Shown here piece after piece: positions 14,911-22,756 of a stretch of 23,438 bases of DNA. Where the stretch lies: positions 1 through 23,438 of the forward strand of contig CBFHSD010000036.1 of the NCBI GenBank assembly GCA_965658375.1, written 5' to 3'. The translations under genes and the position numbers were made by a program. The DNA comes from CBFHSD01 sp965658375 (GTDB lineage: Bacteria > Bacteroidota > Bacteroidia > Flavobacteriales_G > Salibacteraceae). How positions within the stretch are numbered: position 1 is the first letter of the stretch; every line of letters begins with the position of its first letter. Under the pieces are notes generated by a model, which was not told where the DNA came from, did no database searches, and saw nothing but the letters and a program-made list of their open reading frames with translations.

Positions 14911-15752
14911 TGCAAGATCCCTACATTCTATACAACGGAAATCTTGTGCCTCAGCACAGTTTCGCGATTCGAACATCCAACCGTTCGTTTAAATATGGTG
15001 ATGGATTGTTTGAAACGATTCGCATAAGTAACGGGAAATGCAATTTCCTATCTGCACATTTTAACCGATTGTTTAGAGGAATGCGTTACCTCAAAATGCA
15101 AATACCCGATGCTTTGGAAGCTAAGCGTTTAGAGGATGATTTGAACAAACTCATAGAAGCCAACGGCATTTCCTCTGGGGGGCGTTTGAGATTAACGGTT
15201 TACAGGGCAGGACAAGGAACTTATGTGCCAGTAAGCAATACCGTACAATACATTGCGGAGGTGGTAGAGACTGATAATGAGTATCAGCTGAACAGAACAG
15301 GAATGAACATTGGCATTTATGGAGGTATGAAAAAACCCATGAATGTATTGTCTAGCATCAAATCTGCCAGTGCACTTTTATACGTAATGGCGGGTATTGA
15401 GCAGCAAGAAAGACACTGGGGCGAAGCCATTATACTAAATGAAAACGGCCATTTGTGCGAAGCTGTGTCTTCCAATATTTTCATTGTGAAAGACCAAGTG
15501 TTGTACACTACGGCTTTGTCTGAAGGCTGTATTCCAGGAGTAATGCGAAACGTGATTATTAATGTGGCTCACGCTATGGAGATGAAAACCGAAGAAGTGA
15601 TTCTAGGAATTGATGCGCTAAAGCACGCAGACGAAGTTTTCTTTACCAATGCAATACAAGGCATTCAATGGGCTTTGGGCTTTGAGCAAAAGCGATATTT
15701 CAACTCTATTTCGCGCAAATTACACAGCGGCTTGTTAGAATTGGTGAGCTAG
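14910..15752 (+). CDS. Class IV (fold type IV) PLP aminotransferase / aminodeoxychorismate lyase-like
   Basis: The protein has 280 residues. The class IV signature is present: the N-terminal FKYGDGLFETIRI, the PLP Lys151 in SSIKSASALLYVMA, 'GEAIILNENGHLCEAVSSNIFIV' (Glu184 and the phosphate-binding turn) and the 'LSEGCIPGVMRN' cofactor loop. The group contains branched-chain aminotransferase, D-amino-acid aminotransferase and aminodeoxychorismate lyase (PabC, the folate 4-aminobenzoate step). The YGDGLFETIR start and the CIPGVMR turn look closest to PabC-type proteins of Bacteroidota, but no pabA or pabB is nearby, so specificity is open. The start ATG shares its A with the TAA of the HAD gene, a TAATG overlap consistent with coupled translation. 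It is the last gene of the operon and ends beside a long hairpin. Confidence 0.9.
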   Translation: MQDPYILYNGNLVPQHSFAIRTSNRSFKYGDGLFETIRISNGKCNFLSAHFNRLFRGMRYLKMQIPDALEAKRLEDDLNKLIEANGISSGGRLRLTVYRAGQGTYVPVSNTVQYIAEVVETDNEYQLNRTGMNIGIYGGMKKPMNVLSSIKSASALLYVMAGIEQQERHWGEAIILNENGHLCEAVSSNIFIVKDQVLYTTALSEGCIPGVMRNVIINVAHAMEMKTEEVILGIDALKHADEVFFTNAIQGIQWALGFEQKRYFNSISRKLHSGLLELVS

Positions 15753-15753
15753 G

Positions 15754-15799
15754 TGAGAAGAGGTCGAGTCTTAATCAATAGACCCGACAACTCTTCTCA
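15754..15799. other. Long imperfect inverted repeat at a convergent gene junction
   Basis: Outer arms TGAGAAGAG (15754-15762) and CTCTTCTCA (15791-15799) pair perfectly. Inner arms GTCGAGTCT (15763-15771) and AGACCCGAC (15780-15788) pair with one mismatch, with two unpaired bases at 15789-15790 and an 8-base loop. It lies between the aminotransferase stop and the last codons of DUF6952. There is no T run on either strand, so it may act as a bidirectional 3'-end stabiliser or weak terminator. Confidence 0.6.
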
Positions 15800-16025
15800 T
15801 AAATCCATTGAGCGCTTTCTTTGGTTCAGCCCCATTTTTGATTTCGTTGTTTACTTCTAATGCTCCACTAAGATTTGAGATCAATTCCCCAATGGTATTG
15901 AGCTCTTCATCCTTAATTCCTGGTGCATCTGCTAAATGCTCCAATACATCTAAGGTTTCTAGAATGTAATCTTCATCGTGTTCCTCAATAAATTGAAGGC
16001 TGTGTTTAATGATTGGCAATCTCAT
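15771..16025 (-). CDS. DUF6952 family protein
   Basis: This small acidic helical protein has 84 residues (LPIIKHSLQFIEEHDEDYIL, then ETLDVLEHLADAPGIKDEEL, then IGELISNLSGALEV and a C-terminal NGFMRRVVGSID). The sequence matches a small family conserved in Flavobacteriia that lies directly after a thioredoxin gene. The DUF number is from memory. No catalytic motif or Cys is present. Its start overlaps the thioredoxin 3' end by 20 bases, implying co-translation and a shared role, perhaps as a binding partner of the thioredoxin. Function is unknown. Its last codons lie inside the long inverted repeat at 15754-15799. Confidence 0.85.
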   Translation of the reverse strand: MRLPIIKHSLQFIEEHDEDYILETLDVLEHLADAPGIKDEELNTIGELISNLSGALEVNNEIKNGAEPKKALNGFMRRVVGSID

Positions 16026-16317
16026 CGATCAAGTTTTTAATGATTTCTTCTTTGTTACCTGCTTTTTGTCCAACCAAAGTTCCGTTTTTGAAGGCTGCAA
16101 ACGTGGGTAGGTTATTTACTGTTGCCAAAGCTCTGGAATTCGGGAGTTTTTCAGCATCAACATATACAAATACAATATCTTCATGCGTGCTAGAAAGTCT
16201 TTTGAATTTAGGCTTTATCAATCGGCAATTGCCACACCAAGTAGCTCCGTACTGCACCAATACTTGTGGGTTTTCTGCAACCACTTTATCTAAAATATCT
16301 TCTGTTAATTCTGTCAT
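16006..16317 (-). CDS. Thioredoxin family protein with CGNC active site
   Basis: 103 residues from the ATG at 16317. This is a thioredoxin fold: VLVQYGATWCGNCRLIKPKF (redox pair in W-C-G-N-C), VFVYVDAEKLPNSRALATV, then NNLPTFAAFKNGTLVGQKAG with the cis-proline in LPTF. CGNC instead of CGPC is typical of a flavobacterial subgroup and should shift the redox potential. There is no signal peptide, so it is cytosolic. The reading frame remains open to an ATG at 16353, adding 12 residues outside the fold; the shorter form, starting MTELTEDIL, fits the family. It is followed by DUF6952 with a 20-base overlap. I see no peroxiredoxin beside it in this window. Confidence 0.92.
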   Translation of the reverse strand: MTELTEDILDKVVAENPQVLVQYGATWCGNCRLIKPKFKRLSSTHEDIVFVYVDAEKLPNSRALATVNNLPTFAAFKNGTLVGQKAGNKEEIIKNLIDEIANH

Positions 16318-16442
16318 TTTATGAGATTTTAAAATTCTGAGTACAAAAGACATCCTTTTATCCCAAACCCGTATGGAAAAGGGATTAGAAAAAAATTATA
16401 TCAGTATTATTTCTAAGACCAGAGCAGAGTATGCGGGTCTAT

Positions 16443-17510
16443 TTAGTCTGTAATAACTTGTTGAACAAGAGGTATGCGCAGTGTGAAAATTTTCTCGTGA
16501 TTGGGTAGGGACTTTACTTCAATGGTTCCGCCAAGCATAGTAATGATTTCTTGTGCAAGGTAAAGGCCCATTCCAGCTCTAGTACTTTGGCTAGAACCAC
16601 GATAAAACATATTGAAAATTTCATTGGTTTTATCCGCCATTAATCCGTGACCATTGTCTTTAACGGCAATGTTTAGTTCATTGCTGGTGTTTTGAATGCC
16701 AACATGAACGTTATGTTCAGCTTTATCTTTGGAGAAATATTGAAAAGCATTTTCAATGCTTTTGTAAAGCAAAACCTTCATTTTCTTTTGAGGTAGCCAA
16801 ACTTCTTCTTCTCCTACGCAAGTGATACTTGTTTGTATATGCTTTGTTTTGTGGATAGGTTTTTTTCGGAGAGTTCTTAGTATAGACTCGATAAGATTTT
16901 TACTATTGAAACTACTATCTACTTCCTCATAAATTCTGAGATCGCTAAAATGGGAAAGGCTTTCGAGCATTTCGAGCATTTTAGTTGTGCTATCCTCTAT
17001 GAGGTTTAAGTAGTTGTCTGTAGCTTCTTTGTTAGCATATTCGCTTTTTATGAGTGTTATTAAACCAGCAATATTCGACAATGGACTTCTCATGTTATGA
17101 GAAGCACTATAAACCAGCTGATCGAGTTCATAATATGCTTTCTCCAAGGCTCTGGTTTTGTTCTGCAATTCTCTGGTGCTTTTTTGCCTTTCAATTGCTT
17201 TCATTAATACTAAACCGAGCTGATCTTCATCCCATGGTTTAGAAAGGTAATAATATACGTGCCATTGGTTAATGGCTTCTTGGACCACTGTTAGGTAATC
17301 ATATGCTGTCATAAGAATACAAACCACTTCGGGTTTCTTTTCTTTTACAATAACAATTGTTTCTAAACCTATTCCATGGGGAAGGCGTTCATCAGATATA
17401 AAAACATCAAACTCATTAGTATTTTCATATTCTAATGCTTCGTGGATAGAAGAGGCAGTGAGAATCTCATATTGCCTTTTAAAAACAGCCTTAAAAGAGA
17501 TGAGGAACAT
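16443..17510 (-). CDS. Hybrid receiver-histidine kinase, 5'-truncated at a rearrangement junction
   Basis: From the ATG at 17510 the protein is 355 residues. The first ~110 are a receiver domain that starts abruptly at LISFKAVFKRQYEILTAS. The phosphoacceptor Asp is present (VFISDERLP) and so is the conserved Lys (YYLSKPW), but the first strand and acidic 'VDDE' pair are missing. Then come a coiled linker (ALEKAYYELDQLVYSAS), the H box HNMRSPLSNIAGLI (phospho-His) and the kinase ATP site: ENAFQYF, DNGHGL, AGMGLYLAQEI. The kinase half looks intact. Upstream of codon 17502 the frame continues in antisense through the opposite gene to 17657, which is not homologous to receivers. The gene has therefore lost its start and promoter. 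It may be a pseudogene, or be translated from the ATG at the junction. Confidence 0.75.
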   Translation of the reverse strand: MFLISFKAVFKRQYEILTASSIHEALEYENTNEFDVFISDERLPHGIGLETIVIVKEKKPEVVCILMTAYDYLTVVQEAINQWHVYYYLSKPWDEDQLGLVLMKAIERQKSTRELQNKTRALEKAYYELDQLVYSASHNMRSPLSNIAGLITLIKSEYANKEATDNYLNLIEDSTTKMLEMLESLSHFSDLRIYEEVDSSFNSKNLIESILRTLRKKPIHKTKHIQTSITCVGEEEVWLPQKKMKVLLYKSIENAFQYFSKDKAEHNVHVGIQNTSNELNIAVKDNGHGLMADKTNEIFNMFYRGSSQSTRAGMGLYLAQEIITMLGGTIEVKSLPNHEKIFTLRIPLVQQVITD

Positions 17511-17927
17511 AACTTGACATCGTTTAAGGCAAGCTTTAGGCATAAGTTTAGAATATACACTGCAATTTCTGCAAATGCAGCGAGAGAAATACTCGAGAAA
17601 AAGCCGGTAGAGATTATTATTACCGATCAACGCATGCCAGAAGAAACGGGCGTACAATTCTTACAATCCATCATTCCAATCTATCCAGAGCCCATTCGTA
17701 TGCTTTTAACCGGGTATTCGGATATAGAAGCGGTGATTGATTCTATCAACAAAGGACAAGTGTTTAAGTACATTACCAAATCGTGGAATGATCAAGAGCT
17801 TGAGATCAATATCAACAATGCTTACGAAGTATTCAGATTAAGAAAAGAGAATAAAGAATTGGTAGAGCGTTTGAGAAAAGCCAATGAGCAGTTGGAGTTT
17901 TATTTGAGACAAAAATTATTGGAATAA
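17442..17927 (+). CDS. Response regulator receiver protein, 5'-truncated at the same junction
   Basis: Receiver homology starts only at base 17499 (DEEHNLTSFKASFRHKF) and runs through the phosphoacceptor Asp (IIITDQRMPEETG), the switch Thr (MLLTGYSD) and the Lys (YITKSWND). A coiled-coil tail follows (RLRKENKELVERLRKANEQL) with no output domain. The first strand and the first acidic residue are missing: where V-D-D-E-E is expected, the sequence reads K-R-D-E-E. The nearest in-frame ATG, at 17442, lies in sequence that is antisense to the histidine kinase gene, so its 19 extra residues are not a natural N-terminus. The intact gene would have started with a 'KILYVDDEEHNL' type sequence. Its last 12 bases overlap the end of the AsmA-like gene on the other strand. 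Probably broken, unless the junction is an assembly error. Confidence 0.65.
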   Translation: MDRRGSENLILPFKNSLKRDEEHNLTSFKASFRHKFRIYTAISANAAREILEKKPVEIIITDQRMPEETGVQFLQSIIPIYPEPIRMLLTGYSDIEAVIDSINKGQVFKYITKSWNDQELEININNAYEVFRLRKENKELVERLRKANEQLEFYLRQKLLE

Positions 17928-19622
17928 GGAGCGATTTTTACTACGCTCCTTTTTTTCTTTTTTTCTTTTTCGATCTGCTTTCTTGGCAGAGTGTTTTTCT
18001 TCTTTCATCAACTTTTTATAATCGTTGTGAAGAAAACCATTCTTCAATCCCTCTTGTAATGAAACCCACTGCAGTTTGAGGTAGGTGGTTTTAGGTGGCA
18101 TTGGAAACTCAAATTGGCCATGGTACATCTTAGGTTCTTTTGTATCGCCTGGAATAACAGAGTTTGCAATGAATGAAGTGAATTTTCGCTCTTTCTTTTC
18201 ATTGTCTTTCACTTTGTTGATTTGAAGACTGAGCTGCTCCAGTTCGTACAGTATCTCACCTTCAATTGTTTTAGAATTTCCAGTAATTCTTACATCTAAG
18301 AAAGGCAATTGACCTTCATTGATATGTATGTGCGTTGTTTTTTCAATAATGTTGTTGAAAGCCGTTAAATCTGCATCCTTGTAAATAATTCTTGATGTAA
18401 AAGAATCATTCGCGTCAGCCAAATCAATTTGCCAAAGAACTTGCAAGTGTCCTGTTTTATGCGGTTCACAGGTAATGCTAGTAACCATTAACTTAGGGGT
18501 TTCGCTTACCGCAGTTTGATTGTTGCAATTGGCAATGTATCCATTGATCTTTGAAAAGTTCAATTGAGCAAGACCTTCTTTTTGGGCTCCTGGCATCAAA
18601 CAGGTAAATGAACTGTTGTTAATTTGAATGCTGTCAATATTGATAAAGCCTTTCACCTCTCTAAACTTCGTAGCCACAAGATCAAAGTTTTTATTCGGAG
18701 CTTGCGGTAATTTGTTATTTACATACATTTCTACATCCAAGCCAAAGAACTCCAGAATTCTGGCATCCCATTCTAAGTAAATAGCCTTTTCAAAATCTAT
18801 ATGACTGCACCATAAGCTATCTATTGAATAGCGCATACGAGGTTTTCTGTAATCCAGCTTGTTGTCAAATTCAGAAATGCTTAATCTAGGTGTAAGGGTA
18901 GAATTGATGATATAAGCTTCTTCTTTCTTAAAATCAAGTCCAATTTTTTGAATGCTGGCTTCATAAGCACCTAATTGATTCAATTGAATAGAATCAATGT
19001 CTAACCACATATTCTCAACTGTATAGGGTTTGCTTTCATCTTTAGGGTTATAGCTTGCATAATCAAAGGTGTAATCCATATCTTTCACCGTCCCGTAATT
19101 GAGCGTGTCGCCTTGTACGATGGAGTAGAGCTGGGCTGAGGCGTTTTCGAGACTAAAGTGCTCTATTTTAAATTCTTCAAACACGCTGTTAGAGTGTGTG
19201 CTTTGAGCTGTATCAGCAGTGTTCTTAATTGGTTTGGGTAAAATGTGAACACTTAATTTAGGGTCATTAATGGCAATTTGCTTTACCAGTAGTTTCTTTC
19301 TCAGATAAGCGAAATAGTGAAAGCCTTCAAATATTACTTCATCTACGTTAAGATCTACCATAATGGCAGGATTCTTTTGAATATGTAGCAATGAATCAAA
19401 AACTGCTTTTCTTGGCTCTACGCTCAATTCTATTAGTTTAAGGTCTCCTTGAATGAGATTCACTTCTAAGTGATCATATTCTACGTTGTAATGTCTGTGT
19501 GGATTGGAATTTAGAAGTGCCTTAAAGTTGCTATTTAAATAAATGCTCATCCCGAAACGAATACACACGGCCAATACAAGTACACTTAAAAAGGTATAAC
19601 CTATAATTTTCACGAGTTTCAT
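17916..19622 (-). CDS. Large membrane-anchored AsmA/DUF748-like protein
   Basis: The protein has 568 residues. An N-terminal membrane helix (about 7-25, IIGYTFLSVLVLAVCIRFGM) is followed by a long beta-rich region without enzymatic motifs. The segment after the helix, 'YNVEYDHLEVNLIQGDLKLIELSVEP', matches the start of AsmA-like domains, in which repeating strands form an elongated groove. AsmA-like and DUF748 proteins are linked to lipid transport between envelope membranes in Gram-negative bacteria; that role is inference here. The C-terminal ~30 residues (about 538-566) are extremely rich in Lys and Arg (KKADRKRKKEKKERSKNR), an unusual basic tail. Cys is rare. A near-consensus -7 (TACTTTTA, 19634-19627) lies just before the ATG at 19622, giving a very short leader. 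Confidence 0.7.
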   Translation of the reverse strand: MKLVKIIGYTFLSVLVLAVCIRFGMSIYLNSNFKALLNSNPHRHYNVEYDHLEVNLIQGDLKLIELSVEPRKAVFDSLLHIQKNPAIMVDLNVDEVIFEGFHYFAYLRKKLLVKQIAINDPKLSVHILPKPIKNTADTAQSTHSNSVFEEFKIEHFSLENASAQLYSIVQGDTLNYGTVKDMDYTFDYASYNPKDESKPYTVENMWLDIDSIQLNQLGAYEASIQKIGLDFKKEEAYIINSTLTPRLSISEFDNKLDYRKPRMRYSIDSLWCSHIDFEKAIYLEWDARILEFFGLDVEMYVNNKLPQAPNKNFDLVATKFREVKGFINIDSIQINNSSFTCLMPGAQKEGLAQLNFSKINGYIANCNNQTAVSETPKLMVTSITCEPHKTGHLQVLWQIDLADANDSFTSRIIYKDADLTAFNNIIEKTTHIHINEGQLPFLDVRITGNSKTIEGEILYELEQLSLQINKVKDNEKKERKFTSFIANSVIPGDTKEPKMYHGQFEFPMPPKTTYLKLQWVSLQEGLKNGFLHNDYKKLMKEEKHSAKKADRKRKKEKKERSKNRSLFQ

Positions 19623-19720
19623 GGGATAAAAGTAATAGAATCATTGTTTTTGAATGGAGAGAAGACCATTTATTGAATGAATCCTCCTTTTTGGTGAAAA
19701 GCAATCGGATTTGATTTCTT

Positions 19721-19728
19721 TACATTTG
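19721..19728 (+). promoter_or_regulatory. -7 element of the second T9SS cargo gene
   Basis: TACATTTG matches TAnnTTTG and ends 20 bases before the ATG at 19749. This supports 19749 as the start rather than the in-frame TTG at 19731, which would be at or before the transcription start. Confidence 0.5.
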
Positions 19729-19748
19729 GTTTGCCCAAAAGATCAGCT

Positions 19749-20717
19749 ATGAGACTTCTTTTATTCCTTTCTTGTTTATTTCCCTTTATTAGTTTAGCCC
19801 AACCCAGAGAGTTTGCTCCGGTGGGTGCTAAATGGGTGTATGAAACTTACATTTACAATGGGTTTAATCCTTGGGATTACACCAACTACATGGAATTGGA
19901 ATGTGTGGGAGATACGCTAATTCAAGGAAAGCTGTGTAGGCATCTGACATCTGATTTTGTTCCTGTATACACTTATGAACCGACCCATGCATTTATGTTT
20001 CAAGAAGGTGATTCTATTTTTGCCCTGACTAAATTGATTACTAGAAAATTGGGGCCAGATCTACTAAAAGATACCTTTCAGTTAGTGTATGATTTTAGTT
20101 TAGTAGCAGGGCAGAGCTACATACAATTCGTAAATTATGACGAATATGGTGACACAGTACAAAGAACTGTTTTCATTGATTCTACTTATTCAATTCAATT
20201 GAATGGGGTGAATTTGAGGGTGCAAGATGTACACTACGAATATTTCAATGGATTTATTGATACAACTTCTTATCAAACATATATTGAATGCATCGGGTCA
20301 ACTCGTTTTGTTCACAATATGAACTATTATTATTTTCCAGTTCATGAAGATACGTGGGGACCTACTCTAAATGAGTACATCACAGAATTGCGTTGTTATG
20401 AAGATACCGCAATTGGGGCTTACTCAACAGGAGTTTCAAATTCTTGCTATTTCTCCAATGTGGGATTAGATGAACAACCCTTCGTAACTTCATTTCATGT
20501 TTATCCAAATCCCTTAAGTGGGAACCTATTGTATACAGATGAAAATTTATCCATGCATCATACGCTCAGTATGATGGATATTCAGGGAAGGAAAATAACG
20601 CAAGGACAATTTAAAAACGGAACCTTTGAAATTCCACTTTCCTTAAAATCAGGAATCTATTTTTTAAGGGTAGAGGATGAAGGAGTAATCGCTGTTGAGC
20701 GGATCATCGTCCATTAG
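19749..20717 (+). CDS. T9SS type A sorting domain-containing secreted protein
   Basis: 322 residues from the ATG at 19749. Residues 1-18 are a signal peptide (LLLFLSCLFPFISLAQ). The middle (about 20-235) is a beta-rich region starting FAPVGAKWVYETY, with many Tyr, Trp and acidic residues and several Cys (ELECVGDTLIQGKLC, ECIGSTRF, ELRCYED). It has no recognised enzyme motif; similar segments occur in many secreted Bacteroidota proteins. The last ~75 residues are a type A sorting domain: FHVYPNPLSGNLLYTD, MDIQGRKITQGQF, LKSGIYFLRVEDEG, ending ERIIVH. It is exported by the type IX system and probably surface-attached. Its stop overlaps the ABC-F stop on the other strand by four bases, with no terminator between. 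Function is unknown. Confidence 0.82.
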   Translation: MRLLLFLSCLFPFISLAQPREFAPVGAKWVYETYIYNGFNPWDYTNYMELECVGDTLIQGKLCRHLTSDFVPVYTYEPTHAFMFQEGDSIFALTKLITRKLGPDLLKDTFQLVYDFSLVAGQSYIQFVNYDEYGDTVQRTVFIDSTYSIQLNGVNLRVQDVHYEYFNGFIDTTSYQTYIECIGSTRFVHNMNYYYFPVHEDTWGPTLNEYITELRCYEDTAIGAYSTGVSNSCYFSNVGLDEQPFVTSFHVYPNPLSGNLLYTDENLSMHHTLSMMDIQGRKITQGQFKNGTFEIPLSLKSGIYFLRVEDEGVIAVERIIVH

Positions 20718-22696
20718 CCTCTTTGTTCTACCAAAGCATCTACCTCTTCTTGAAGCTTCTCCCATTGATGCATGTACTGTTCGAGTTGATTTTGCAGTTC
20801 AGCGTGTTCAAAAAAGAGTTTCTTGCTTTTCTCAGCATCACCAGCAATGCTTGGTTCTGCCAGTTGTTCTTCTAGTGCAGCAATCTTTGCTTCGGTTTCT
20901 TCCACGCCTTTTTCTCTGCTAGCCACAGCATTCTTAGCCTTTCTAATAGCGCGATCTAACTGTTTTTTTTCTTCGTAGCTGAGCTTGTTCTCTTTCTTTG
21001 GGGCCGCCTTTTGTTCCTTTTTTATGGGCTTCTTCTCCTTTTTGGGAGCTGGTGCCTTGTTGGCTTCAAAATCTCTAAAAGAGCCTACATCGTGAGAGTT
21101 TAAGAACTCTGTAATCTCGCCTAAATGCTCTTTGATGCCTCCATTTTTGAACTCAAAGGTTCTGTTGGTCAATCCTTGCAAGAAATCCCTGTCGTGACTC
21201 ACTAAAATCAAAGTTCCACCAAAATGTTGCAAGGCTTCTTTCAATACCTCTTTACTGGCCATATCCAAGTGGTTGGTAGGTTCATCCAGTATCAAGAGAT
21301 TCATGGGTTCTAGCAACAGTTTAGCCAATGCCAAGCGCGATTTTTCTCCACCAGAAAGCACTTTAGACTTCTTGTCAATGTCTTCTTCAGAAAATAAGAA
21401 AGCACCCAAGAGAGAGCGTATTCTAGAGATGTTTCGCCATTCTTCTTTGGCTACATGTTCTATGGTTTCAAAAACGGTGAGTTCTTGATTCAGTGTATTT
21501 TCTTGCACTTGGGCGTAATAACCCACCTTCACATTGTGGCCAATTCTAAGCTCTCCACTGTGTTCTAGCTTTTCAGCTATGAGTTTGATAAGGGTAGATT
21601 TCCCTTGTCCGTTTTGACCTACGAAGGCAATGCGCTCTCCGCGATCTACTTGAAAGCGCAGATCTTTGAATACGGTTTTATCACCATAAGATTTTTCCAA
21701 TTTTTCAGCCCGTAGCACCACATCTCCAGAACGGGGAGCAGGAGGGAAGCGAAATTGAATTTGGCTGTTATCGAGTTGGTCTATATTCAGGTCTTCTAGC
21801 CGCTCTAAGTTTTTCATGCGGCTTTGAGCTTGCTTGGCTTTGCTGGCCTTGGCTTTAAACCGTTCTATAAAACGCTCTTGATCTGCAATATACTTTTGGC
21901 GATTCTTTAGGGTGGCCATTTGTTGCTCATAGCGTTCTTCGCGCAGCACCATGTACTTGCTATACGCCACCTTGTAATCGTAGGTTTTACCAAATACAAT
22001 TTCAATGGTGCGGTTGGTAATGTTGTCTAAGAAAGTACGGTCGTGAGAAATCATGAGTACCGCACCAGGATAGTTCTTTAGGTAGTCTTCCAACCAAATA
22101 ATAGCTTCAATATCTAAGTGGTTGGTGGGCTCATCAAGCATGAGAAGCGTAGGACTGAGAAGCAGTAATTTGGCCAATTCTACACGCATTTGCCATCCAC
22201 CACTAAAAGTGCTCATGGGCATTTGAAACTCTTCATCTTTAAAACCAAGACCTTTCAAGACTTTTCCTACTTGGCTTTCCATTTTTGTATGATCGTGAAC
22301 TCCGAGCTGCTCGTGTAACTCTGTCACGCGATGAATCAATTGGCTATAGCCTTCAGATTCGTAATCGGTGCGTTCTGCCATTTGTTGATTGATGGATTCA
22401 ATCTCTCTGTTCATGGCATGTATATGCTCAAATACAGAAAGTGTCTCTTCGTAGATCGATTTTTTAGAATCGGTCTTGATCTCTTGGGGGAGATACCCGA
22501 TGGTTTCTCCTTCAGATTTAGAGGTTCCACCAGAATCACAGGCTTGCGTTCCCATAATTACTTTGAGCAGGGTACTTTTACCCACGCCATTTTTCCCAAC
22601 TAATCCAATGCGGTCTTTGGGATTGATAAGAAAAGAAATACCATCAAAAAGGAGGTTTCCTGAGAAAGAAACCGTTACGTTGTTCACCTGAATCAT
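20714..22696 (-). CDS. ABC-F family ATPase (ribosome-associated type)
   Basis: The protein has 660 residues. Two ABC domains have no membrane segments. First: Walker A GKNGVGKST (34-42), signature FSGGW (164-168), Walker B DEPTNHLD (188-195). Second: GQNGQGKST (360-368), LSGGE (447-451), DEPTNHLD (471-478). Between them is the long helical P-site tRNA-interaction linker (about 245-320, QERFIERFKAKASKAKQAQS). The C-terminal ~140 residues are a Lys/Pro spacer, then a coiled coil. ABC-F proteins bind the ribosomal E site and rescue stalled translation or protect against antibiotics. The layout fits the Uup/YdiF/YheS housekeeping group rather than a dedicated resistance factor. A -7 element lies 5 bases before the ATG, so the mRNA may be nearly leaderless. 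It is convergent with the T9SS gene. Confidence 0.93.
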   Translation of the reverse strand: MIQVNNVTVSFSGNLLFDGISFLINPKDRIGLVGKNGVGKSTLLKVIMGTQACDSGGTSKSEGETIGYLPQEIKTDSKKSIYEETLSVFEHIHAMNREIESINQQMAERTDYESEGYSQLIHRVTELHEQLGVHDHTKMESQVGKVLKGLGFKDEEFQMPMSTFSGGWQMRVELAKLLLLSPTLLMLDEPTNHLDIEAIIWLEDYLKNYPGAVLMISHDRTFLDNITNRTIEIVFGKTYDYKVAYSKYMVLREERYEQQMATLKNRQKYIADQERFIERFKAKASKAKQAQSRMKNLERLEDLNIDQLDNSQIQFRFPPAPRSGDVVLRAEKLEKSYGDKTVFKDLRFQVDRGERIAFVGQNGQGKSTLIKLIAEKLEHSGELRIGHNVKVGYYAQVQENTLNQELTVFETIEHVAKEEWRNISRIRSLLGAFLFSEEDIDKKSKVLSGGEKSRLALAKLLLEPMNLLILDEPTNHLDMASKEVLKEALQHFGGTLILVSHDRDFLQGLTNRTFEFKNGGIKEHLGEITEFLNSHDVGSFRDFEANKAPAPKKEKKPIKKEQKAAPKKENKLSYEEKKQLDRAIRKAKNAVASREKGVEETEAKIAALEEQLAEPSIAGDAEKSKKLFFEHAELQNQLEQYMHQWEKLQEEVDALVEQRG

Positions 22697-22701
22697 TGCG
22701 G

Positions 22702-22709
22702 CAAAAGTA
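22702..22709 (-). promoter_or_regulatory. -7 element immediately before the ABC-F start codon
   Basis: The minus strand reads TACTTTTG, matching TAnnTTTG and identical to the tRNA-Ser -7. Only five bases separate it from the ATG at 22696, so transcription would begin about at the start codon. No TTG is found at 19 bases upstream. Confidence 0.45.
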
Positions 22710-22756
22710 ACTTTAGAAAAGGGGAAATAAAACCAAGAAAGGATAAAGAAATCTGA

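Noticed and set aside
16318..16353. Upstream ATG for thioredoxin adding 12 residues
   Set aside because: The extra residues lie outside the thioredoxin fold, and family members begin at the shorter start.
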